From NCBI GenBank assembly GCA_023423015.1, contig JAFAGE010000007.1, positions 1 to 7,883 on the forward strand: 7,883 bases of DNA, in the 5' to 3' direction. Both the position numbers and the translations under genes were made by a program. Numbering within the stretch: position 1 is the stretch's first letter; the number at the start of each line of letters is the position of its first letter. Source of the stretch: Bacteroidota bacterium (GTDB lineage: Bacteria > Bacteroidota > Bacteroidia > Chitinophagales > Chitinophagaceae). The notes under the pieces are model-generated. The model was given only the letters and a program-made list of their open reading frames with translations. It ran no database searches and was not told the DNA's origin. Shown here one piece after another: positions 1 to 5,715 of the stretch.

Positions 1-1933
1 CGCTCACGCCGCTCACCACGCAAAGCACGTTCAATGGAAATTCAACTTTTATATCCTTCAGGTTGTGTTGCCTTGCACCTTCAACAATGATGGAGCTGTT
101 CCATTTTCTTGGCTTCGAAGGACCAACCACCTTCAGTTCGCCTGAAAGGTATTTGCCGGTCAGGCTCTCAGGGATTGAAATAATCTGGTCATAGTTCCCT
201 GCTGCAACAATTTCTCCACCGAGGTGTGATGCAAGGGGTCCCATGTCTATAATATGATCTGCTTCCCGCATCATCATCTCATCGTGTTCCACCACCACCA
301 CAGTATTTCCAAGATCGCGCAGTTCTTTCAGCACCTTGATCAGGTTTTGCGTATCTCGTGAATGTAATCCGATGGATGGTTCATCCAGGATGTAAAGTGA
401 ATTGGTAAGGTTGCTTCCTAATGACCGGGTTAGTTGAATACGTTGGCTTTCTCCTCCACTGAGGCTGTTTGCCAGGCGGTTCATCGTCAGATATCCAAGT
501 CCCACATCCATCAGCGTCTTCAGCCGCTGGTTTATTTCGAGTAGAATTCTCTTAGCTATTTCCCTTTCATGGTCGGTCAGTTGTATGTCTTCGAACCATT
601 TCACCAGGTATTTCACGGGCATCTCACACAGTTCTCCGATGTGTTTACCGGCTACCTGAACATACAGTGCTTCTTTTTTCAAACGGTAGCCATTACATTC
701 CGGGCACAGAGTACGACCGCGGTACCGCGACAACAACACGCGATACTGCACCTTGTATAAGTTCTGCTCTACTTCTTTGAAAAAATCGTCGATGCCTGAA
801 ATATTCCGGTCTCCCTTCCAGAGCAACTGGTATTGTTCTTTGGTGAGATCCATGATAGGTTTGTGAATGGGGAAGTTCACAGACCGCGATGTTTTGATAA
901 AATTTTCCCGCCACTTGCCCAGCTTCTCCCCTTTCCAGGGAGCAATTGCGCCATCGTATACACTTAACCGTTTGTCGGGAATAACAAGATCTTCGTCAAT
1001 GCCAAGCACAAGGCTGAAACCTTCGCATGTGGGGCATGCACCAACAGGATTATTGAACGAAAACAAATCGGGAATGGGTTCCTCGAATACCATTCCATCA
1101 AGTTCGAAGCGGTTTGAAAAAGAAAGTTTGTCCTTTTCATTTACCAATAGTAAAACTTCGCCCTCGCCTTCGTAAAAACCCGTAGTAACGGAGTCGGCTA
1201 TACGATGAAGGTCATCTTCGTCAAATTCTTTTACTACCAGGCGATCTATTAATATATATGTATCCTTTGTTGGTTTCCACTTTTTACTTCCCGGTGCAGT
1301 TTCATTCAGAAGGTCTTCAATACGGGTAGTTTCTCCGCTTACGTATAAGCGCGAAAAACCCTTTTGTAATAATATATTGAGTTCTTCTGAAGTGTCGCGG
1401 TGAAGATGTTGTTTAAAAGGTACAAGTAATAACACCTTGTCGCCTTTGTTGAGTTCGGTAATTGCTTTAACCACATCACTCACATCGTCTTTCTTAACCT
1501 GCCTTCCCGATATTGGTGATATCGTACGTCCTGTACGTGCAAACAACAGGCGCATGTAATCGTAAATCTCCGTCATACTTCCCACGGTAGAGCGGGGTGT
1601 ACGCGTGATCACCTTTTGTTCTATTGCAATAGCCGGGCAAAGTCCTTTTATGTAATCCACATCGGGTTTAACCATGCGGGCCATAAATTGCCTTACATAT
1701 GCACTTAAACTTTCTGCATAGCGGCGTTGCCCTTCTGCGAAGAGCGTATCAATGGTTAATGAAGATTTACCGGAGCCGGAAACCCCTGTAACAACTACCA
1801 GCTTATTTCGTGGAATACGTGCAGTAACATTTTTCAGGTTATGAACCCTGGCCCCCTGGATGAGTATGTCGTCGCTTCCCTCTGCAACTGCTTTTTTGCG
1901 TGTTGCACCTTTCTTTTTTTCTGTGACCGCCAT
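1..1933 (-). CDS. uvrA: UvrA, excinuclease ABC subunit A (3' end outside the window)
   Basis: DNA-damage recognition ATPase of nucleotide excision repair; a cytoplasmic dimer that scans DNA and loads UvrB. The frame is open from the ATG at 1933 to the edge (644 codons; the family is about 940). Visible parts: first Walker A GVSGSGKS at residues 50-57; the UvrB-binding/insertion region; LFSFNNPVGACPTC ending at C303; a CPEC pair at C410/C413; ABC signature LSGGESQR at 491-498; Walker B ILDEPS with D517/E518; H-loop H550. The last readable residues, CVVSGVS, are the start of the second Walker A, so the second ATPase half lies beyond the window. The start is the only in-frame ATG before the upstream stop at 1985-1987. 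The CxxC that normally opens zinc finger I is absent (FELDGMVFEEPIPD in its place). From memory this is usual in Bacteroidota UvrA. I checked the whole frame and found no stop or frameshift. Confidence 0.97.
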   Translation of the reverse strand, partial: MAVTEKKKGATRKKAVAEGSDDILIQGARVHNLKNVTARIPRNKLVVVTGVSGSGKSSLTIDTLFAEGQRRYAESLSAYVRQFMARMVKPDVDYIKGLCPAIAIEQKVITRTPRSTVGSMTEIYDYMRLLFARTGRTISPISGRQVKKDDVSDVVKAITELNKGDKVLLLVPFKQHLHRDTSEELNILLQKGFSRLYVSGETTRIEDLLNETAPGSKKWKPTKDTYILIDRLVVKEFDEDDLHRIADSVTTGFYEGEGEVLLLVNEKDKLSFSNRFELDGMVFEEPIPDLFSFNNPVGACPTCEGFSLVLGIDEDLVIPDKRLSVYDGAIAPWKGEKLGKWRENFIKTSRSVNFPIHKPIMDLTKEQYQLLWKGDRNISGIDDFFKEVEQNLYKVQYRVLLSRYRGRTLCPECNGYRLKKEALYVQVAGKHIGELCEMPVKYLVKWFEDIQLTDHEREIAKRILLEINQRLKTLMDVGLGYLTMNRLANSLSGGESQRIQLTRSLGSNLTNSLYILDEPSIGLHSRDTQNLIKVLKELRDLGNTVVVVEHDEMMMREADHIIDMGPLASHLGGEIVAAGNYDQIISIPESLTGKYLSGELKVVGPSKPRKWNSSIIVEGARQHNLKDIKVEFPLNVLCVVSGVS

Positions 1934-1945
1934 AATTTGAGCGTA

Positions 1946-1953
1946 CAAAATTA
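1946..1953 (-). promoter_or_regulatory. Possible uvrA -7 promoter element
   Basis: On the minus strand this reads TAATTTTG, a full match to the Bacteroidota -7 consensus TAnnTTTG, and it ends 12 bases before the uvrA ATG. No TTTG or TTG lies at the usual distance upstream; the nearest TTG leaves a spacer of only about 12 bases. Transcription from here would give a leader of only a few bases. This is a motif match in AT-rich DNA, so it is tentative. Confidence 0.3.
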
Positions 1954-2024
1954 TCACTCCATAGCCAATGCTAAGTATAAATATTTAGGAGTCATCAACA
2001 ATTCCCATAAAAGAACAGGCAAAG

Positions 2025-2055
2025 TTTGGTTTTTTCATGAAAGTGTATATCTTTA
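2025..2055 (+). promoter_or_regulatory. Candidate promoter of the ECF sigma gene
   Basis: TTTG at 2025-2028 and TATCTTTA at 2048-2055 are separated by 19 bases. This matches the Bacteroidota housekeeping promoter (TTTG, then TAnnTTTG) in all but the last base. Transcription would start near 2062, giving a leader of about 137 bases. The predicted start falls where the DNA becomes almost free of G on the plus strand, which supports it independently. A second near match, TAATTTAG at 2061-2068, is a weaker alternative. The sigma factor's own target promoter cannot be recognised here. Confidence 0.42.
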
Positions 2056-2061
2056 GTGGGT

Positions 2062-2198
2062 AATTTAGCACTGCAAAACAACCAAAACCCAAACTCAACA
2101 CACAGCCTATCGATTACACTCTTCTACTCAGAAAAACCAAATTTTACTCTTAGAATCCTTAATAAATATCCTATCACCTTCAAAACTGTAGAAGTTTT
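2062..2198 (+). other. G-depleted 5' leader of the sigma gene
   Basis: Between 2069 and 2187 I count only five G residues in 119 bases on the plus strand, while A, C and T are all common; 2074-2104 is almost pure A and C. Such a transcript can form very little structure. No ORF of interest lies here. The leader then runs into the hairpin at 2179-2203. I infer an unstructured leader that may help ribosome loading in a lineage that rarely uses Shine-Dalgarno pairing. No riboswitch-like conserved core is visible. Confidence 0.45.
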
Positions 2199-2203
2199 AT
2201 GAA
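2179..2203 (+). promoter_or_regulatory. Small hairpin covering the sigma gene start codon
   Basis: AAAACT (2182-2187) and AGTTTT (2193-2198) form a perfect 6-bp inverted repeat around the loop GTAGA, directly before the ATG at 2199. TTC (2179-2181) can extend the stem by pairing with GAA (2201-2203), leaving AT of the start codon bulged. The stem is AT-rich and weak, so it could act as a temperature- or protein-sensitive element, or be chance. Confidence 0.28.
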
Positions 2204-2783
2204 TTCTTCTTTACGTTCGAAAACCGACCACGAACTCATCCAGAATTTTCAGGATGGAGACCTGAATGCCCTTGAAATTCTTGTTCTGAGGCACAAAGAC
2301 AAAATGTACACGTCGATCCTGTTTCTTGTGAAAGACAAGTACCTCGCTGAAGACATTTTCCAGGATGTTCTGATCAAGATCATCGACACGATCCGCGGCG
2401 GCAGGTACACCGAGGAAGGAAAGTTCCTTCCCTGGGCTATGCGTATAGCTCACAACCTTTGCGTTGACCATTTCAGAAAAGTAAAACGTACCCCTTCCAT
2501 CAAAACCAGTGATGACCGCGACATTTTCGAGGTTATCAATTTCACTGAAGAAGGCGCAGACGAAAAAATGATGAAGCGCCAGAGCCATGAAAGGGTTCGC
2601 CAGATGCTTGATCTGCTTCCTGAAGACCAGCGCGAGGTTATCATCCTCCGTCATTATGCAGACCTGAGCTTCAAGGAAATTGCATCGCTCACAAACTGCA
2701 GCATCAACACTGCACTTGGACGTATGCGCTACGGCCTGATCAATCTGCGCAAGATGATGACGCAAAAAAAGATCGCTCTCTAA
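2199..2783 (+). CDS. ECF-type RNA polymerase sigma factor (sigma-70 family)
   Basis: Promoter-recognition subunit of RNA polymerase; 194 residues, a usual length for ECF (group 4) sigma factors. Sigma region 2 spans about 27-95: AEDIFQDVLIK (50-60) is the core-binding 2.2 helix, and FLPWAMRIAHNLCVDHFRK (76-94) carries the -10 melting and recognition segment. A variable acidic linker (about 104-122) follows. Region 4 is about 130-186, with LPEDQREVIILRHYADLSFKEIA and the DNA-reading helix-turn-helix ending in SINTALGRMRYGL. There is no region 1.1 or 3. The ATG at 2199 starts just before the conserved DHELI segment, so the start is well placed. The gene stands alone: its terminator begins 37 bases after the stop, and no anti-sigma gene adjoins it. 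It is divergent from uvrA. I cannot tell which ECF subgroup or regulon it belongs to; a paralogue in a housekeeping or stress role is possible. Confidence 0.93.
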   Translation: MNSSLRSKTDHELIQNFQDGDLNALEILVLRHKDKMYTSILFLVKDKYLAEDIFQDVLIKIIDTIRGGRYTEEGKFLPWAMRIAHNLCVDHFRKVKRTPSIKTSDDRDIFEVINFTEEGADEKMMKRQSHERVRQMLDLLPEDQREVIILRHYADLSFKEIASLTNCSINTALGRMRYGLINLRKMMTQKKIAL

Positions 2784-2820
2784 TCAGCATACAACATTGC
2801 GGAAGTACGAATTCTGCATC

Positions 2821-2847
2821 AATCCCCCGCAAGGGGGATTTTTTTTT
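2821..2847 (+). terminator. Intrinsic terminator of the sigma gene
   Basis: AATCCCCC (2821-2828) pairs perfectly with GGGGGATT (2833-2840) across a GCAA tetraloop (a GNRA fold). The T-run continues to 2847, nine T in total with two in the stem. On the minus strand the stem is followed by mixed sequence rather than T, so termination should be mainly rightward. For convergent dsbD transcripts it could serve only as a stable 3' hairpin. Confidence 0.92.
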
Positions 2848-2910
2848 GGTGAGCGGTGAAAGGTGAGCGGTGAGAACCTATGCCTTATGCCATCTGCCAT
2901 CTGCCATCTC
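2848..2910. repeat. Heptanucleotide array A (nine degenerate 7-mers)
   Basis: Nine consecutive 7-base units fill exactly 63 bases with no register slip. The first four are GGTGAGC-type (GGTGAGC, GGTGAAA, GGTGAGC, GGTGAGA). Two transitional units follow (ACCTATG, CCTTATG), then three CCATCTG-type units. The array begins at the base after the terminator T-run and ends 6 bases before the dsbD stop codon. It shares 19 bases (CATCTGCCATCTGCCATCT) with array B. Nothing suggests coding or a mobile element. Confidence 0.85.
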
Positions 2911-2916
2911 CTAAAT

Positions 2917-4857
2917 TCATTCCGCCAACCCACACTTAAGCCATTCCACAAATTCCTTCGCGCTGGGTGTGTAGCCTTTCGTCTTGGTCAATACTTTTTC
3001 GTCGGGAGAGAGGATAGCGTATTGAGGTTGCGACACGGCGTCAAAGTTTTCCGACTGAAAGGTTGCCCACTTGTCTCCAACGGTTTTAATCTGTTTGCTC
3101 GTGCCGTTTTTAGTTTTATAAAGCAACTGCTCCGAAGCAGGTAACGTTTTTCTTTCGTCTACATATAGCGACACTACCACAAATTTTTCCTTCATCAATC
3201 GCATCACTTCTTCGTCTACCCACACATTTTCTTCCATTCGCCGGCAGTTCACACAAGCCCACCCGGTGAAATCAATCAACAGAGGTTTGCTTTCTTTCTT
3301 TGCGAGCGCGAGTGCCTCCTCATAATCACGAAGAGGTTCTATTCCCGTTTCACAATTCACCGGTTCTTTATACAAACTATAGCACAAAGGGGGAGGGAAA
3401 CCACTGATCAAACGCAGGTTCGCAGCCGGGGTGTTCGTAACACCCGGAATAAGGTAAAGAGTGATTGCGCCAAATAATGCAATGAACGCCCAGCGTACTC
3501 CGCTGATCTTCTTAACCGGACCATCATGCGGAAACCGGATGACTCCAAAAAGGTACAGCACGGTGAGTGTTCCAATTATTACCCACGAACCGATGAACAC
3601 TTCACGCTTGATAATTCCCCATTGCTCAACCAGGTCGGCATTAGATAGAAATTTGATTGCCATCGCCAGCTCCAGGAAACCCAGTACAACTTTCACTGAA
3701 GTCAGCCACCCCCCGCTCTTGGGAAGTGAATGCAGCCAGTTTGGGAACATCGCAAATAATGCAAATGGTAAGGCCAGCGCGAGACCAAAACCGGCTAACC
3801 CGACTGTCAACGGCCATGCACCTTCAGCAGCCGTGCCAGCCAGCAGCGAACCTAAAATGGGTCCGGTACAGGAAAACGAAACGATGGCGAGCGTAAGCGC
3901 CATAAAGAAGATGCCGCCCATTGTACCCATCCCCGATCGCGCATCGATCTTGTTGGCAAGTCCGCCGGGCAGGGTAAGATCGAAATAACCAAAAAAGGAA
4001 AGCGCAAAGAATACGAATATGAGAAAGAAGATGATATTCAGCCACACATTGGTGGAAATGTTATTCAACACCTCGGGGTTCACATTACTTACGAGGTGAA
4101 AGGGAACGCTCAGCAATACATAAATCAGGAATATAAAAAAACCGTACATCACGGCGTTGAATATGCCCTTTTTCCGGTCTACCGTTTTCTTCGTGAAGAA
4201 TGAAACGGTGAGCGGGATCAACGGAAATACACATGGCGTGAGCAGCGCGATAAAACCACCAAGAAGGCCAAGAAGGAAAATACCAAACAGGCTCTTTCCG
4301 CCGGTATCTTCATCGCCGCAATTACTTACGGGATTCGCAAGATCGATTGTTGGTATACGAATACGGGTGGTGACTTCCTTTCCTCCTTCGAGCGGAGTTG
4401 AAAAGGCAAAAATTGTGTTGGGATAGAATTCATCACCTTTTCCGAAAGTGTAGTTGAGTTTGCCTTGTAAGGTTGCAGGTACGTCGCCACTGAACCTGAT
4501 CTTAAAGCGGAATTCAGCCGGCCCTTCATAAATGGTGAAAGGTGCGTTATCGAATATGGCGCTTTTGATGGTTTTTTTCTCACCTTCTTCCGATACCGGT
4601 TTCTCTATCGATATGGAAGAATCGATTTCAAGGAATGTAACGGGTACCCCATCCACCTCCTCATTGGCTCCATAAAGCTGCCAACCTTTCGCTCCTGCTG
4701 TTTTAAAGCTGAGTTCGTAGGTATTGTCTGCCGTCCGTTTGCTGGTCAGGGTCCATTTATACAGGTCCGATTCCTGGGCAATCGCGGATACTGCAGATAT
4801 CAAACCCACAACTGTAAGAAGAACCGTAAATAGGTAGGTGTTCCGGAACGATGGCAT
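2917..4857 (-). CDS. dsbD: DsbD-like thiol:disulfide interchange protein
   Basis: Inner-membrane protein that passes electrons from cytoplasmic thioredoxin to periplasmic thiol proteins; 646 residues, slightly longer than E. coli DsbD. Parts: signal peptide 1-28; N-terminal periplasmic immunoglobulin-like domain about 30-165; eight-helix membrane domain about 187-470 with the two redox cysteines C209 (TPCVFPLIPLTVSFF) and C330 (SFSCTGPI); periplasmic loop with an extra pair C492/C502; C-terminal thioredoxin fold about 508-646 with WACVNC (C535/C538) and the cis-proline P611 in SQPQY. Oddity: the N-terminal domain has no cysteine. Where E. coli has the reactive pair in a YQGCADAGFCYPP-like segment, this protein has YTFGKGDEFYP (136-146). 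The electron acceptor may therefore be the C-terminal domain or a partner protein (inference). The ATG at 4857 lies 14 bases after the purQ stop, so the two are probably cotranscribed. ScsB/CcdA-type relatives are less likely because all three DsbD regions are present. Confidence 0.93.
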   Translation of the reverse strand: MPSFRNTYLFTVLLTVVGLISAVSAIAQESDLYKWTLTSKRTADNTYELSFKTAGAKGWQLYGANEEVDGVPVTFLEIDSSISIEKPVSEEGEKKTIKSAIFDNAPFTIYEGPAEFRFKIRFSGDVPATLQGKLNYTFGKGDEFYPNTIFAFSTPLEGGKEVTTRIRIPTIDLANPVSNCGDEDTGGKSLFGIFLLGLLGGFIALLTPCVFPLIPLTVSFFTKKTVDRKKGIFNAVMYGFFIFLIYVLLSVPFHLVSNVNPEVLNNISTNVWLNIIFFLIFVFFALSFFGYFDLTLPGGLANKIDARSGMGTMGGIFFMALTLAIVSFSCTGPILGSLLAGTAAEGAWPLTVGLAGFGLALALPFALFAMFPNWLHSLPKSGGWLTSVKVVLGFLELAMAIKFLSNADLVEQWGIIKREVFIGSWVIIGTLTVLYLFGVIRFPHDGPVKKISGVRWAFIALFGAITLYLIPGVTNTPAANLRLISGFPPPLCYSLYKEPVNCETGIEPLRDYEEALALAKKESKPLLIDFTGWACVNCRRMEENVWVDEEVMRLMKEKFVVVSLYVDERKTLPASEQLLYKTKNGTSKQIKTVGDKWATFQSENFDAVSQPQYAILSPDEKVLTKTKGYTPSAKEFVEWLKCGLAE

Positions 4858-4871
4858 TACTTATTGGTAAG

Positions 4872-5570
4872 TTAAACAAGGGCAGCAGACCTGCTGGTGC
4901 TTGGATTTTTGGCAAATAAGAGCGACTGCAATACGATTCTGCCATCGGTATTGCCGAGGGCAGAAGAACACGCGCGTTCCGGGTGTGGCATCATTCCAAA
5001 CACATTACCTTCCTTGTTCCTGATACCCGCGATGTTGCGAATTGCACCATTGTGGTTCGATTCAGGCGTTATGTTGCCATCAGCATCGCAGTATTTATAG
5101 ATCACCTGGTTGTTCGCTTCAAGCTCATCGAGAACCTGGTCTTTTGCAAAATATCTTCCTTCACCGTGTGCGATGGGGATCATCAGAGGCCTGTCGGCCC
5201 CTACACCGGTGAGATAAACATTCTTACACAGGAATTGCTGGTTTACGTTGCGAAGCAAAACCCCGGGAAGCAGGTGCGCTTCGCAGAGGATCTGGAAACC
5301 GTTACAAACACCCAGCACTTTTCCGCCCTTCTTTGCAAATTCAATTACACTTTGCATCATGGGACTGAAACGAGCAATAGCTCCACACCTCAGGTAATCG
5401 CCGTAAGAGAATCCGCCGGGCAGCACAATGCAGTCCTCGGTCGAGAACATGCTGATATCTTTATCCTTATGCCACAACATTACCACTTCCTGGTTCAGGT
5501 CGTTCTGTAATGCATCCTGCATGTCCCTGTCACAATTCGATCCCGGAAAAACAACTATTCCAAATTTCAT
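4872..5570 (-). CDS. purQ: PurQ, glutaminase subunit of FGAM synthase
   Basis: Class I glutamine amidotransferase that releases ammonia from glutamine for phosphoribosylformylglycinamidine synthase, step four of de novo purine synthesis; it works in the cytoplasm with PurL and PurS. It has 232 residues, normal for PurQ. Diagnostic segments: MKFGIVVFPGSNCDRD at the N-terminus; LPGGFSYGDYLRCGAIAR (50-67); the nucleophile elbow KVLGVCNGFQIL with C89; MMPHPER (193-199) with the H196/E198 pair that completes the triad. The ATG at 5570 gives the exact family N-terminus. A TTG start at 5591 adds seven atypical residues and overlaps the promoter -7 box, so I reject it. A separate PurQ implies that this organism uses the small-PurL/PurS/PurQ form, whereas many Bacteroidota carry one large fused PurL. 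The purL and purS genes are not nearby. It leads a likely two-gene unit with dsbD. Confidence 0.97.
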   Translation of the reverse strand: MKFGIVVFPGSNCDRDMQDALQNDLNQEVVMLWHKDKDISMFSTEDCIVLPGGFSYGDYLRCGAIARFSPMMQSVIEFAKKGGKVLGVCNGFQILCEAHLLPGVLLRNVNQQFLCKNVYLTGVGADRPLMIPIAHGEGRYFAKDQVLDELEANNQVIYKYCDADGNITPESNHNGAIRNIAGIRNKEGNVFGMMPHPERACSSALGNTDGRIVLQSLLFAKNPSTSRSAALV

Positions 5571-5588
5571 TTCTGTCCCGATTTTGTG

Positions 5589-5616
5589 CAAAGTTAAGCC
5601 TTTTCACGCCCGCAAA
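5589..5616 (-). promoter_or_regulatory. Candidate promoter of purQ-dsbD
   Basis: On the minus strand the -7 element TAACTTTG (5596-5589) matches TAnnTTTG perfectly. TTTG (5616-5613) lies 16 bases upstream of it, slightly short of the usual spacing of about 17-20. Transcription would start about 12 bases before the ATG at 5570, giving a short leader with no room for a purine riboswitch. The position agrees with the chosen start and with purQ opening a transcription unit after a 145-base spacer. Confidence 0.5.
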
Positions 5617-5666
5617 CGGTGATGAAACCGCAATGCCGGCAAGGGGGAAACGGCAATTTTATTATT

Positions 5667-5715
5667 CCATTCACTATTCGCCACATCTGCCATCTGCCAT
5701 CTCACATCTGCCAGA
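5667..5715. repeat. Heptanucleotide array B (seven degenerate 7-mers)
   Basis: Seven consecutive 7-base units keep one register over 49 bases: CCATTCA, CTATTCG, CCACATC, TGCCATC twice, TCACATC, TGCCAGA. The array stops one base before the stop codon of the membrane protein that ends at 5716. It shares a 19-base core with array A in the same orientation. As in array A, the unit type changes part-way without breaking the 7-base phase. The rest of the spacer (5617-5666) shows only a weak 5-bp inverted repeat (TGCCG/CGGCA, 5634-5655). Confidence 0.82.

Noticed and set aside
1..20. GCTCACG/GCTCACC runs at the left edge that resemble the GGTGAGC heptamers
   Set aside because: They encode VVSGVS of the second UvrA Walker A motif; the similarity is explained by conserved coding sequence and lacks 7-base phase.
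1934..2198. A short gene or small RNA in the uvrA-sigma spacer
   Set aside because: The only open frame there (1841-2056, plus) is mostly antisense to uvrA, and I see no structured RNA apart from the small hairpin at the sigma start.
2211..2765. A 184-codon open frame on the minus strand, lying almost entirely inside the sigma gene
   Set aside because: It is the antisense shadow of a strongly conserved sigma factor; its protein has no recognisable domain, and the plus-strand frame explains the sequence.
3461..3988. A 175-codon open frame on the plus strand opposite dsbD
   Set aside because: It lies over the membrane domain and redox cysteines of dsbD; its protein is low in hydrophobic order and matches no family I know.
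4983..5510. A 175-codon open frame on the plus strand opposite purQ
   Set aside because: It is antisense to the conserved catalytic segments of PurQ, with no domain of its own.
5571..5591. A TTG start for purQ at 5591, adding seven residues
   Set aside because: The extra residues are absent from typical PurQ, and the TTG lies inside the TAACTTTG promoter element.
5634..5655. TGCCG/CGGCA inverted repeat as a terminator for the membrane-protein gene
   Set aside because: Only a 5-bp stem with a 12-base loop, and no T-run follows on the minus strand.
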